A stretch of 64,000 bases of DNA from Desertivirga brevis. Its GTDB lineage: Bacteria; Bacteroidota; Bacteroidia; Sphingobacteriales; Sphingobacteriaceae. The stretch lies in contig NZ_JAFEWF010000005.1 in assembly GCF_017355835.1 (NCBI RefSeq), positions 62,001 through 126,000 of the forward strand. The letters run 5' to 3'. A model generated the notes under the pieces. It saw nothing but the letters and a program-made list of their open reading frames with translations, searched no databases and was not told where the DNA came from. Positions 44,372 to 53,604 of this stretch are shown here, in pieces. Position 1 is the stretch's first letter, and each line of letters begins with the position of its first letter. A program made the translations under genes and the position numbers.

Positions 44372-44824
44372 ATGAAAATGTTGAACTCAACTACACAGTT
44401 ATCAGGTTTCGCAGCGCGCATAATACTAGCTCTGGTGATTTTACCCCATGGTTTACAAATGGCCTTCGGGAACTTTGGTGGTTATGGTTTCAACGCTACC
44501 ATGGCCTATTTTACAGAAAGCATGGGCTTGCCTTCTGTCCTCGGTATTGCTGTTATTGTGTTGGAAGTATTGTTGCCAATTCTTCTTCTCACGGGTTTTC
44601 TAGTGAGGTTTAGTGCTTTTGTTACTATGGTAATGTTCATCGGCATGATAATTACCAGTCACCTTTCCCATGGTTTCTTTATGAATTGGACTGGCCATCA
44701 AGGAGGAGAAGGGTATGAGTACCATCTCCTGGTAATCGGCCTTGCTTCTGTTCTTCTGTTGGACGGAGCCGGACGATTTTCTGTAGACCGGTGGATCTGG
44801 AATAGATATGCTCAAAAAGCATAA
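44372..44824 (+). CDS. DoxX-family membrane protein
   Basis: A 150-residue protein from ATG 44372 (or 44378). An open frame upstream from TTG 44249 does not look coding. Four membrane helices are seen (about 10-30, 45-65, 70-95, 115-135), with the DoxX signature RIILALVILPHGLQMAF in helix 1 and GEGYEYHLLVIGLASVLLL later. DoxX proteins are thought to be quinone-linked membrane oxidoreductase partners. The next gene, a Crp/Fnr regulator, starts 47 bp downstream on the same strand, perhaps under its own promoter. The function here is unknown. Confidence 0.88.
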   Translation: MKMLNSTTQLSGFAARIILALVILPHGLQMAFGNFGGYGFNATMAYFTESMGLPSVLGIAVIVLEVLLPILLLTGFLVRFSAFVTMVMFIGMIITSHLSHGFFMNWTGHQGGEGYEYHLLVIGLASVLLLDGAGRFSVDRWIWNRYAQKA

Positions 44825-44858
44825 AAGAAATCTGGCTACATCCCCTAAAGATATTTGT

Positions 44859-44866
44859 TAAGTTTG
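44859..44866 (+). promoter_or_regulatory. -7 promoter box (TAAGTTTG) of the Crp/Fnr gene
   Basis: An exact TAnnTTTG match ending 4 nt before the GTG start at 44871, which implies a leaderless or near-leaderless message. A -33 TTG at the right spacing is not evident. Confidence 0.45.
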
Positions 44867-44870
44867 CTTT

Positions 44871-45446
44871 GTGGAACTGCTTTTTGAATCCATTCGGAAA
44901 CATGTAAAATTAAGTGCAGACGAGGCTCAAATGGTCCTGGAGCGATTTAAGACCAAGCAATATCGCCGCGGGGAAATTTTAGTATCACCGGGTAACGTTT
45001 GCAGGTATGACATTTTTATTCTTAAGGGTTCCATAAAGACTTATTATAGTGATATACGGGGAGCAAGCCATATTATCCAATTTGGAGTACCAGGATGGTG
45101 GGCTGGAGATTTTAACAGCTTCATAAAGCAAGTTCCAGCCACACTTACCACACAAGCGATGGAAGACACAACCGTTGGTCTAATATCTTACGGCGACCTC
45201 TCCAGTTTAATGAAAGAAATACCACAACTGGAGAGGTATTTCAGAATCATTATCCAAAACGCCTACGCTAATTTTCAGGAGAGGACTTTGCAAAACCTAT
45301 CTGCTAATGCTGAAGAAAGGTATTTGAACTTCCAAATAAAATATCCCCAACTGGATCGTCTATTGCCCCAAAAAGAAATAGCAGCATACCTTGGGATGTC
45401 TGCCGAGTTCTTGAGCAAAATAAAAAAGAGACTTCATACAAAGTAA
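44871..45446 (+). CDS. Crp/Fnr-family transcriptional regulator
   Basis: A 191-residue protein from GTG 44871. A cyclic-nucleotide-binding-like beta roll (about 20-125) has YRRGEILVSPGNV and FILKGSIKTYY but lacks the Arg/Ser/Glu set of true cAMP sites. A long helix (about 130-150) leads to a C-terminal HTH (LPQKEIAAYLGMSAEFLSKIKKRL). This fits the large Bacteroidota Crp subfamily with unknown ligands. There is no Cys cluster, so it is not an Fnr-type oxygen sensor. It follows the DoxX gene by 47 bp and may regulate it. The start is fixed by family alignment. Confidence 0.9.
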   Translation: MELLFESIRKHVKLSADEAQMVLERFKTKQYRRGEILVSPGNVCRYDIFILKGSIKTYYSDIRGASHIIQFGVPGWWAGDFNSFIKQVPATLTTQAMEDTTVGLISYGDLSSLMKEIPQLERYFRIIIQNAYANFQERTLQNLSANAEERYLNFQIKYPQLDRLLPQKEIAAYLGMSAEFLSKIKKRLHTK

Positions 45447-45523
45447 TTTATTCATGAATTAAGCATGATTATTCCGGGTTGAGTAAGGGGATTAGTTTCC
45501 TATTTATGCATTGTCATAGGTTA

Positions 45524-45706
45524 TTAAAAGCTATAAGCAATAGAAAAACCAAAGGCCTTGTTTCTCAGGCTTCCGTCTCGTTGTTCGCCACCTAGGTTAG
45601 GCTGTAGGTTTGCTAAGCCTATTTGCGTATTCATTAGGACAGAAAACTTTTCAAAAAACTCGTACCCCAGTAGAAAATTCACCTCATAGTCCCAAGATAA
45701 TGAAAT
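45524..45706 (-). pseudogene. C-terminal remnant of an outer-membrane beta-barrel (porin-like) protein
   Basis: An open frame without any start runs from after a stop at 45707-45709 to TAA at 45524-45526. Its 60 residues include WDYEVNFLLGYEFFEKF, LMNTQIGLANLQ and a final FGFSIAYSF. That is the alternating pattern and terminal Phe of PorT-like outer membrane beta-barrels of Bacteroidota (last three strands). The 5' two thirds are missing. It fills most of the 320-bp gap between the Crp/Fnr gene and the S41 peptidase. Confidence 0.7.
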
Positions 45707-45768
45707 TCACATGCATGGAAAAACTAATTCAGTACACATTTTTGTGCCTGTATAAGATTCTCACCCCA

Positions 45769-48078
45769 CTAAAACTTTTGCTTAACAGGGCTGTCCATAA
45801 AATGGATCGAATTGCCCGGCGCTGTTTTGGAACTGCTAATTATTTCAAGGGCTTTTTCCATGTATTCGTCCCGACCTTCTGAAATTGCTTTTATAGTTTG
45901 TTCAACCAGTATATCCGGTTGAATTCCTTTTGCCTGTAGTTGAGATCCATCCTGTTGGCGAACTTTCATTCCCGTAAATCGCACAATATAATTTCCGGGA
46001 AGCCTGAACATATTCACGTTGCCGTTAGCCCCGGCAGTAGGCTGTCCCACTATTGTAGCAAGTTTATACTGCTTGATAAAGCTCATATAGCTTTCTGCAT
46101 AGCTGATTGCTCCGCCGCCAGTAAGAAAAACTACCTTTCCTGAAAGGTGCGGCTCCTTCGGTTTCATATCCCAGCCCATCGAATCAAAGCTCACTTTTTC
46201 ATAGTCGGGATAACTAATTCTTGGCACAAACATCCATTTGTTGGTATCCTTCACGGTTAATAAGTGATTGATCAGTTCATGGTTTCCTTTAGGATAGCCC
46301 CGAAGGTCGCAGATGATCCCTTTTGCTTTCGACAAGTTAGGTAAGGCGGCCCTGATACTATCCATTGAGGCAGTGCTGATATCGATGTAATAATTATCGT
46401 CTCCTAGATATCGGATCGCCTCCTTATCATTCGTCGAACTAAACGGCGCTCTCTTAAGAACGACTTCTCTTTCTGCCTGGCCAACTTGTTGAACAACCAG
46501 GCGGATTTCCGAATCCTGTTTCCCCAGGAAGAGCTGTCTGAGGGCAACATCAGTTTTCCATTGCTTCGAACCCGAGATCCTGCTCCTCAATTCATCCAAA
46601 GCGTCCAATGCAGGCTTTCCATTTACTTTAAGCACGACATCTCCTGGTTTTAGAGGTACTTCCGGAATGGTTTTATCGTTATGATAAACTTTATCTATAA
46701 CAATTTTCTCCTCAGCAAGGGTAAGAGCTACGGGAATTGTAAACCATTCGGGACTTTCAGGTCCACTGACGGAAACATGGCCATCTGCCAGTTTCTCAGT
46801 AAGCTGCTGCAGCAATATAAGATACTCTTTCCCGGTCTTAATGGTGCTGGCCGTTGTAAGGGAAGCCGGTAATTGTTCATCCCATCGCGTTTCAATCTCA
46901 TCATGGTAGGGATAAAAATGCTTGAAGATATTCCATGTAGTAATTACCCCTGCCAGCCGAACATAAGGATCGGAAGGGTTAAATTGCTGCGGAGATGAAG
47001 CATTCATAGCACTTTGAATCGCTTTTAACGCAGTTGAATCGCCCACAGGATAGGTATGGGTGCTTGAGCCTTTTAATACAAGTGGAATCATTACCAAGAT
47101 TCCGGATCCCAGATCCTTTTGTAGAAAATCGCCAAAAGCCGGTCTTTGCTTATATATAGCAGTGTCTATTGTCTCGTTTATCTTGTTTCTAATTAGCAAG
47201 GAACGTTTTCCATCTGTTGCAGCATCGTCAACTACTTCGTAAATATATCCGGGCGAAGCAGTGTTCCAATCCTCGGCTTTTGCAGCCGAAGTTTCAAAAG
47301 AAGAGTTTTTCAGTTCATGCACTTTCCATTTTCCCTGGTCTTCAAATTCAAGAATGAAATTATCCGCCCAAACTTTACCTTTGCCGCTAAGAAATACTCC
47401 AAAAGCTATTGCCATGGCGTCCTTATCTACAGTTCCCGTCGTTTCGTAACGCCCCCATTGGGTTTTAGTAACGGGACGGGAATCCATATTGTCAAAGAAG
47501 CCCATCTTATTACCGTCTCGATCTACCCTTACCCACATTTGTCCGCTACCTCCGGATCCATCGGTTTTAATCATAGAACGTAACCTGAAGCGTTTTCCTC
47601 TATAGGGAACTGCATCTATGCCTCTGGTTGCGGTACCAAAGCCATGAGATTTTATATTGTCGGGGGAGGATCTGTTAACGCGTACACTCTTATATAGTTG
47701 GTTATTAGAACCGCCAAAGCCGTAATGCTGCCAATAAATATCCTGCACTTGAGTTTCAGCAGGTGGTGTTAGTGCATTTTGGGGAAACTGAAAAGCAGGG
47801 CGGGCTGATATAATTACAGAAGGCGCAATAGGATTGAAAAGAAAATTAAGCTTCTTTTCTAGTTCTTGCCTGTTTTTTGCTGTTTCCACTGTTTTTGCAC
47901 CATAATACAGGAAGCGGTCCCAATTTATTGTTGCTGCCACATCTGAAGGATGAAAATATCGAACGTAACCATACAAGCGGCCAAAGGTCGCCAAATTGTT
48001 GATCTTCTGCTGTCCGGGCACTTGAGGAAAAACCGTAAAGGGTAAAACAATAAGAACTAAGGATAGGAGATTTTTCAT
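45769..48078 (-). CDS. S41-family (tail-specific) peptidase, secreted
   Basis: A 769-residue protein with a signal peptide (residues 1-18). The N-terminal half (about 130-330) is a beta-rich binding region (GFGTATRGIDAVPYRGKRF). A PDZ-like segment follows at about 455-530 (VIDKVYHNDKTIPEVPLKPGDVVLKVNG). The S41 core has the catalytic Ser659 in GGGAISYAES and the following GQPTAGANG. DLRGYPKG is typical of the family. Such enzymes trim periplasmic or outer membrane proteins. It is a single gene, with the BCCT gene about 100 bp further upstream on the same strand. Confidence 0.9.
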   Translation of the reverse strand: MKNLLSLVLIVLPFTVFPQVPGQQKINNLATFGRLYGYVRYFHPSDVAATINWDRFLYYGAKTVETAKNRQELEKKLNFLFNPIAPSVIISARPAFQFPQNALTPPAETQVQDIYWQHYGFGGSNNQLYKSVRVNRSSPDNIKSHGFGTATRGIDAVPYRGKRFRLRSMIKTDGSGGSGQMWVRVDRDGNKMGFFDNMDSRPVTKTQWGRYETTGTVDKDAMAIAFGVFLSGKGKVWADNFILEFEDQGKWKVHELKNSSFETSAAKAEDWNTASPGYIYEVVDDAATDGKRSLLIRNKINETIDTAIYKQRPAFGDFLQKDLGSGILVMIPLVLKGSSTHTYPVGDSTALKAIQSAMNASSPQQFNPSDPYVRLAGVITTWNIFKHFYPYHDEIETRWDEQLPASLTTASTIKTGKEYLILLQQLTEKLADGHVSVSGPESPEWFTIPVALTLAEEKIVIDKVYHNDKTIPEVPLKPGDVVLKVNGKPALDALDELRSRISGSKQWKTDVALRQLFLGKQDSEIRLVVQQVGQAEREVVLKRAPFSSTNDKEAIRYLGDDNYYIDISTASMDSIRAALPNLSKAKGIICDLRGYPKGNHELINHLLTVKDTNKWMFVPRISYPDYEKVSFDSMGWDMKPKEPHLSGKVVFLTGGGAISYAESYMSFIKQYKLATIVGQPTAGANGNVNMFRLPGNYIVRFTGMKVRQQDGSQLQAKGIQPDILVEQTIKAISEGRDEYMEKALEIISSSKTAPGNSIHFMDSPVKQKF

Positions 48079-48179
48079 AATGCTTAGGATTAAAGCTTTG
48101 AAATTAACCGATTATTGTTTAATACCCAGAAATTTAACACAGGTTAACATCTTTAATTCCTTCGCGCCTTTTTTTGAAA

Positions 48180-50192
48180 CTAGGTTTCCTTGTTTTTATT
48201 AGCATCGCTGCTGATAAACATTTCGTTTGCCGTTTCTGCCACAATATCCAAAAAGCGTTCGTAATGCTTAAGTACGTCGCTTATCAGTTCATTTTTCGTA
48301 AAATACTGCACATTATAACCTTCCCTCGAATCCCCAAAAAAGGTTTTGGGATAATAGATTTGCTTGTCCTGCAATTCAGGAAGGTTATGGTCGTCTATCA
48401 AGTGCTCTGAAACCATTCTTACCTGGCTTTTTACACCATAAATGAAATTGTTCACAACATCATGCGAGATCTCCAATTCAATCCTTTCAGGGTTCTGACT
48501 TGACTTTATCTTCACGTCAATGCCATTAGTAGCGAACTCTTTTTTAAGTTCCATAAAAGCTTCCAGGGCATTAACCTTTATGAACTCGTCAACAGATGGG
48601 CGGTTTTTAAACGAAATGATCTCCTTTAATCGTTGCCTCCACAAATCGCCCGACCAGGGAACAGTTGATACCGAAAAACCGCGTTGATAATACTTATAGT
48701 CGATCACAAGGCCTTTCATCAAAGCAACGGTAAACAGCAACATGATCAGTGAAAATGGTAAAGCAGTGATCAGGGTCATCGTTTGCAATGCTTGTAATCC
48801 ACCTGCATTTAATAACATCAATGCTAGTACGGCTAATAAAACACCCCAGAATACCTTCTGCCAAACTGGCGACTTTCCCGAGTTTCTCGTTGCGATACTA
48901 TCCATTACCAATATGCCCGAATCGGCCGAAGTCATGAAAAAGATAACGATGATGGTGATCACCAAAAAACTGGAGATAAACGGCATTGGCAGCAACTCCA
49001 AAAATCGGAACATCAGGGCGTCAGGATCGTTAACCAATTCGCTTAATGCCCCACCTGTAATGTTGAAGTCGAGCCAGATGGCACTATTCCCGAAAATAGA
49101 GAACCATATAAAATTAAATAAGGTGGGAAGGATCAGTACAGCGGAGACGAAGGATTTAATGGTACGGCCCTTTGATATGCGGGCAATAAATAAGCCTACG
49201 AATGGTGCCCATGAGATCCACCAAGCCCAGTAGAGGATACTCCAGTTGTAAAACCAGGGGAGCGTTTCCTCTTCGTACACGTGAGTATTAAAGGTGATAT
49301 TAAAAAAATTGTTAATGTAATTACCTAAGCCATCCGTAAAGCTGCCGATCAAATACACGGTCGGCCCCACGGCTAAAACAAAAAGAAGCAGCACAATAGA
49401 TGCTCCAATATTGATATTGCTAAGTATTTTTATTCCTTTATTCACCCCGGACGTTGCTGAAAAAATAGCAAATGAAACTAATACCGCTACAATTCCAACT
49501 TGGTATCCAAAACTCGTTTCAGGTAAGATCCCGAGGGTTTTCAAACCAGAATTAATCTGTACTACCCCAAATCCGAGAGTAGTGGTAATTCCGAAAAAAG
49601 TGCTGCACAAAGCAAAAACATCAATAGCAGTTCCCCATTTTCCATTTACTTTTCCTTTCAACAGTGGATAAAGGCAACTTCTAAGTGATAGAGGCAAGCG
49701 GTACCTGTATGCGAAATAAGCTAACGAAAGTCCAACAAGACCATAAACAGCCCAAGCATGGATCCCCCAGTGGAAGAACGTGTACAGTTGTGCGTTCTTT
49801 GCTCTGTTGATATAATATTTCCCAAAAGCTTCGGTTGAGTAATGAGAAATTGGTTCGGCAACAGCAAAGTACATAAGCCCAATTCCCATCCCCGCGGCAA
49901 ACAACATAGAGATCCATGAAAAGAATGAATACTCAGGCTTACTGTCGTTAGACCCTAATTTGATGTCCCCGTATTTACTGAACATCAAATAGACCAAAAA
50001 GATCACAAATATGGTAACAGACCAAACATAAACCCAATTCAAATTAACAAAGATGAATTGTTTTATATGGTTTAAAACCTCCTCGGTACCCTGAGGGAAA
50101 AAGACCGAAAGGAGGCAAACGCCAATAATGAATGTTAGGCCTGGAACGGTAATGTCTCTGTCGAGGGTTGATTTTAAATTGCGTTGAACCAT
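48180..50192 (-). CDS. BCCT-family betaine/choline transporter, BetT-like
   Basis: A 670-residue transporter with 12 predicted helices and a long cytosolic C-terminal domain (about 510-670), the layout of E. coli BetT, with matching segments such as SWISMLFAAGMGIGLMYF and the tail segment YNVQYFTKNELISDVLKHYE. The Trp-rich signature reads YWAWWISWAPFVG, and the MTSADSG segment is present in helix 10. BetT imports choline by proton symport, and its C-tail tunes osmotic activation. No betaine-synthesis genes adjoin it, so choline versus betaine cannot be settled. Single gene upstream of the S41 peptidase. Confidence 0.92.
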   Translation of the reverse strand: MVQRNLKSTLDRDITVPGLTFIIGVCLLSVFFPQGTEEVLNHIKQFIFVNLNWVYVWSVTIFVIFLVYLMFSKYGDIKLGSNDSKPEYSFFSWISMLFAAGMGIGLMYFAVAEPISHYSTEAFGKYYINRAKNAQLYTFFHWGIHAWAVYGLVGLSLAYFAYRYRLPLSLRSCLYPLLKGKVNGKWGTAIDVFALCSTFFGITTTLGFGVVQINSGLKTLGILPETSFGYQVGIVAVLVSFAIFSATSGVNKGIKILSNINIGASIVLLLFVLAVGPTVYLIGSFTDGLGNYINNFFNITFNTHVYEEETLPWFYNWSILYWAWWISWAPFVGLFIARISKGRTIKSFVSAVLILPTLFNFIWFSIFGNSAIWLDFNITGGALSELVNDPDALMFRFLELLPMPFISSFLVITIIVIFFMTSADSGILVMDSIATRNSGKSPVWQKVFWGVLLAVLALMLLNAGGLQALQTMTLITALPFSLIMLLFTVALMKGLVIDYKYYQRGFSVSTVPWSGDLWRQRLKEIISFKNRPSVDEFIKVNALEAFMELKKEFATNGIDVKIKSSQNPERIELEISHDVVNNFIYGVKSQVRMVSEHLIDDHNLPELQDKQIYYPKTFFGDSREGYNVQYFTKNELISDVLKHYERFLDIVAETANEMFISSDANKNKET

Positions 50193-50321
50193 AGAACTTT
50201 ATCCTTAACCTTCACAACAGGTTTTTTGTTGTCAAGATTATTTTAGGCTCCGATCTAAAGTACTGTAATATACATATGCGCCTGTTTTCCGCAGCCCTCT
50301 AAGCGCTATCACTCACGTAAT

Positions 50322-51152
50322 TTACTTCAACTTAACCACCGCCTTCAAGGTAAAAATGGTATGAGCACTGAAAATCCCCAACGCGCCGTTATTGAAATTC
50401 GAATTGGGATTGGAGGGGGCTACAGGTGGACCGCCTTCTCCGGAAATTTGCGCAATGGCGAAGTAATATTTATAAACAGGCAAATCCAGCCCACGCATTT
50501 CAACTTCCAGGGAATCACCTTCTGCAAGCTCATCAAGATCGGTAAAAAGCGTTTCAGTAACATTATTCCCGTTAGTAAACCGGTCTTCGGTAAGGGATTC
50601 CTGTACTTCTTCATCCTTGGCTTTTATCCTGAACAAGTACTGATTTTTCGCTTCTTTGGGATCTTTGTAATAAGCAAGTGGAACAATCACTTCCTCGCCA
50701 AAAAAAGACAGTTTTCTAAAGCCCAGTGAATCCAGTTTTACGGCTAACGGCATGGTAGAACTTGCGGTATACACTTTACCTTCCACGTTTACATCAAGCA
50801 CATATCTCGTTCCGGGCACTCCTGCAAACTTTGGACTTTTGTAAACGCCTTTTTCGGTTTCGGTGAAAGTAATCTTCTGTCCCCCGGGAGTACTTAGCAC
50901 CACCTGGGCCCCTGAAAGACTATTGAACCTGTTTGTTTCAGTAAAGGGAATGGTTTTAGAAATCCTTACCACGTGATTGGTGTCCAAATCATTTACCTCG
51001 GCTTCAATAACCAGTTTAGGTTCTGAATCCTTTAGATCAATGTCTACTACTTTTTCACAACTTGCAAATAATATACCTGCAAGTAGAAGCAGCGTAAAAA
51101 CCTTTGCTTCTGATTTCTTATATGTCAATGCGATCAATTGAGATACTTTCAT
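50322..51152 (-). CDS. DUF4249 lipoprotein, partner of the TonB receptor
   Basis: A 276-residue lipoprotein (lipobox LFASC, Cys32, after a charged start). KVVDIDLKDSEPKLVIEAEV is the DUF4249 opening motif. The rest is a two-domain beta protein. DUF4249 genes typically follow a TonB-dependent receptor, and here it begins 3 bp after the receptor stop, so the pair is one operon. It likely acts as an outer membrane plug-associated binding or export protein, analogous to SusD. The ligand is unknown. Confidence 0.92.
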   Translation of the reverse strand: MKVSQLIALTYKKSEAKVFTLLLLAGILFASCEKVVDIDLKDSEPKLVIEAEVNDLDTNHVVRISKTIPFTETNRFNSLSGAQVVLSTPGGQKITFTETEKGVYKSPKFAGVPGTRYVLDVNVEGKVYTASSTMPLAVKLDSLGFRKLSFFGEEVIVPLAYYKDPKEAKNQYLFRIKAKDEEVQESLTEDRFTNGNNVTETLFTDLDELAEGDSLEVEMRGLDLPVYKYYFAIAQISGEGGPPVAPSNPNSNFNNGALGIFSAHTIFTLKAVVKLK

Positions 51153-51155
51153 AAT

Positions 51156-53483
51156 TTAAAACTTGAAGTTCCAGGTAACAGATGGGATAATACCGAACAG
51201 TGTAGTTCGTACAGCTTGAGTCTTTGTTGCGTCATCCGGATCGTCCCTGAAGTCCATTGTATAAGTGTTTTGCCTGTTGTACAAATTGTAAATCCCAAAC
51301 GACCAGCTCGACTGCAGTTTTTTCCCAGGCTTCGCTTCCAATGTAGCAGCCAGATCCAGCCGGTGATAATCCGGCAGACGGTCGGCGTTCCTCTCCGAAT
51401 AATAAAATACAGTTTTGCCTTTCAACTGATATTTCCCGTTAGGGAAGGTAACGGCATTGCCTGTATTATAAACGAATGTTGATGAAAGTGTCCACCGCTT
51501 GCTTGCCTTGTAAATGCCCACCAGGGAAAGGTCATGAGTTCGATCCTGCTTTGACGGGAACCAGGTGCCGCCATTAATATCGTCAAACTGACGCTCCGTA
51601 CGGGATAGGGTATAACCAACCCAGCCATTCAATTTTCCGAATCGCTTTTTAAGGAACAATTCTAGTCCGTATGCCCGGCCATCGCCATACAACAGATCAC
51701 CCTCCACATTATTGTTACCTCGCAGATCGGTACCACTGCGGTACTCTATCTGATTAGCCATGCTTTTATAATAGACCTCTGCAGAAAACTCGTATCTGTC
51801 ATTGTTAAAGTTCCGGAAGTATCCCACGGCCACCTGATCCGCAATTTCGGGTTTGATGTTGTTACTGTTCATTACATACAGATCAGTAGGAGAGGTGGAT
51901 GTGGAATTTGACATCAAGTGCAAGTTCTGCGTGTTCCTCGTATAAGAGGCCTTTAGAGAACTGGATTTTCTCAACTGATAACTTGCAGAAATACGTGGTT
52001 CGGGGTTTATATACGTTTTAACAATTTCTCCTCCTGCATAAGTGCCGGTACCAATTGTATTTCCGTCCCTGTCATAGGTCCTAAAATCACCGGGACCAAA
52101 AGCTGAAAACGCACTGCCGCGAAGGCCGTAAGTAATATTTAGTTTGTCGCTAACCTTCCACTCATCCGAAATATAGATTGCAGTTTCCAGACCTGTGCGG
52201 TTTTGAATCTGATCATCATTTACCGACGAGGCCTCACTTGCCGTGATCTTACCAGGTCTTATGGTATGGTGTATCACATCAAGACCAAAGCGAAGATTAT
52301 GCTGGTTCAGAGAGTATTGAAAATCCTGTTTAAGATTATAATCCTGGATAGCCGACTTTACTTTAAAATCGCTCTGCTCAATAAAGCTCTGAATTACGTA
52401 ATTGTAATTGCTATAGATGAGCGATGTGTTTGAGAATAAACGGTTATTGAACAAATGGTTCCAGCGAAGAGTAGCGGTAGAGTTACCCCAATCGAAGCCG
52501 AAGGTTTTGTTCAGCCCTAGTTCATCCCTTCCAAAATACCCGGAGAGGTAAAGTGTATTATTCTCGTTTATGCGGTAATTCACTTTGGCATTTAGATCGT
52601 AGAAATACAACACGTTATTTCTAATGGAGGTGTCTGGAGCCAATTTTAGAAATGCATCAGCATAAGTTCTTCGTCCGCTGATAATAAACGAGCTTTTATC
52701 CTTGATCAACGGGCCTTCCACCTTTAACCGGGATGAGATCAATCCCAAACCACCTTCTACTCCGATGTCGTTCTGGTTACCGTCATTCATGCGGATATCC
52801 AATACAGAGGCCAATCTTCCACCATATTGAGCAGGCATTCCGCCTTTATAAACAGCTACATCTTTTATCGCATCTGAGTTGAAGGTAGAAAAGAAACCCA
52901 GGAGATGGGAGGCATTATAAACAGGAGCTTCATCCAACAGGATCAGGTTATGGTCAATTGATCCACCTCGAACGTAAAACCCGCTATTACCTTCACCTGC
53001 TGATTTTATCCCGGGAAGAAGCTGGAGTGTTTTGATAATATCACGTTCCCCAAATAAAACCGGAACATTCTCCACTTCAGCCATGTTCAGTTTGGCAAGC
53101 CCCATCTGGGCACTTGAAACATTAATGTCTTTTCGCTCTGAAGTAATTACCACCTCTGCCAGCTCATTATTTGCTTTTAGGGAAAGGTCGAAGCGAGTAT
53201 TCTTATTTAGGTTTAAAGACCGGGTAAGAGTTTGGTAACCGATATAGCTAACTGTCAGACTATAGTCTCCCTTTGGTACGCTCAATGAATAATAACCGTA
53301 TGCATTAGTGGTTGTAGCGTTATCTTTAGCTCCCCTAAGCTTTATCGTTGCACCAATTAAAGTTTCTCCGGAGGTAGAATCTTTGACGACCCCCGAAATA
53401 GTAAAGTTATTTTGGGCGAATCCATATCCCGCAAATGAAAGTAATGCCAGAATAAGTACGCCAACCTTTTTAAATTGATTCAT
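51156..53483 (-). CDS. TonB-dependent receptor with carboxypeptidase-like N-domain
   Basis: A 775-residue receptor from ATG 53483. A signal peptide (to about residue 23, GFA-Q) precedes a CarboxypepD_reg domain (about 27-105, with SGVVKDSTSGETLIGATI and YGYYSLSVPKGDY). The plug (about 110-235) shows PVLFGERDIIKTLQLLPGIK and FYVRGGSIDHNLILLDEAPV, the form seen in receptors paired with DUF4249. The barrel follows and ends in a terminal Phe. It is operonic with the DUF4249 gene. Unlike SusC it lacks the long SusC signature region. Substrate unknown; TonB-driven import is the family role. Confidence 0.94.
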   Translation of the reverse strand: MNQFKKVGVLILALLSFAGYGFAQNNFTISGVVKDSTSGETLIGATIKLRGAKDNATTTNAYGYYSLSVPKGDYSLTVSYIGYQTLTRSLNLNKNTRFDLSLKANNELAEVVITSERKDINVSSAQMGLAKLNMAEVENVPVLFGERDIIKTLQLLPGIKSAGEGNSGFYVRGGSIDHNLILLDEAPVYNASHLLGFFSTFNSDAIKDVAVYKGGMPAQYGGRLASVLDIRMNDGNQNDIGVEGGLGLISSRLKVEGPLIKDKSSFIISGRRTYADAFLKLAPDTSIRNNVLYFYDLNAKVNYRINENNTLYLSGYFGRDELGLNKTFGFDWGNSTATLRWNHLFNNRLFSNTSLIYSNYNYVIQSFIEQSDFKVKSAIQDYNLKQDFQYSLNQHNLRFGLDVIHHTIRPGKITASEASSVNDDQIQNRTGLETAIYISDEWKVSDKLNITYGLRGSAFSAFGPGDFRTYDRDGNTIGTGTYAGGEIVKTYINPEPRISASYQLRKSSSLKASYTRNTQNLHLMSNSTSTSPTDLYVMNSNNIKPEIADQVAVGYFRNFNNDRYEFSAEVYYKSMANQIEYRSGTDLRGNNNVEGDLLYGDGRAYGLELFLKKRFGKLNGWVGYTLSRTERQFDDINGGTWFPSKQDRTHDLSLVGIYKASKRWTLSSTFVYNTGNAVTFPNGKYQLKGKTVFYYSERNADRLPDYHRLDLAATLEAKPGKKLQSSWSFGIYNLYNRQNTYTMDFRDDPDDATKTQAVRTTLFGIIPSVTWNFKF

Positions 53484-53604
53484 CAACCTTTATTTGTCGT
53501 AAAAAATGTACCGCTAAGATGCGGTAAATTTTAATTTGTTACAGGATTTATGGAATCAATCTTGATGGCGGATGGTTAACGAAAAATACGAGCTGATGCT
53601 CAAC

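Noticed and set aside
45610..45882. Plus-strand frame of 90 codons near the S41 peptidase 3' end
   Set aside because: It overlaps the end of the S41 gene and the porin remnant on the other strand; its composition is that of antisense sequence.
48742..49233. Long plus-strand frame inside the BCCT gene
   Set aside because: It is antisense to a clearly coding transporter and has no signature of its own.
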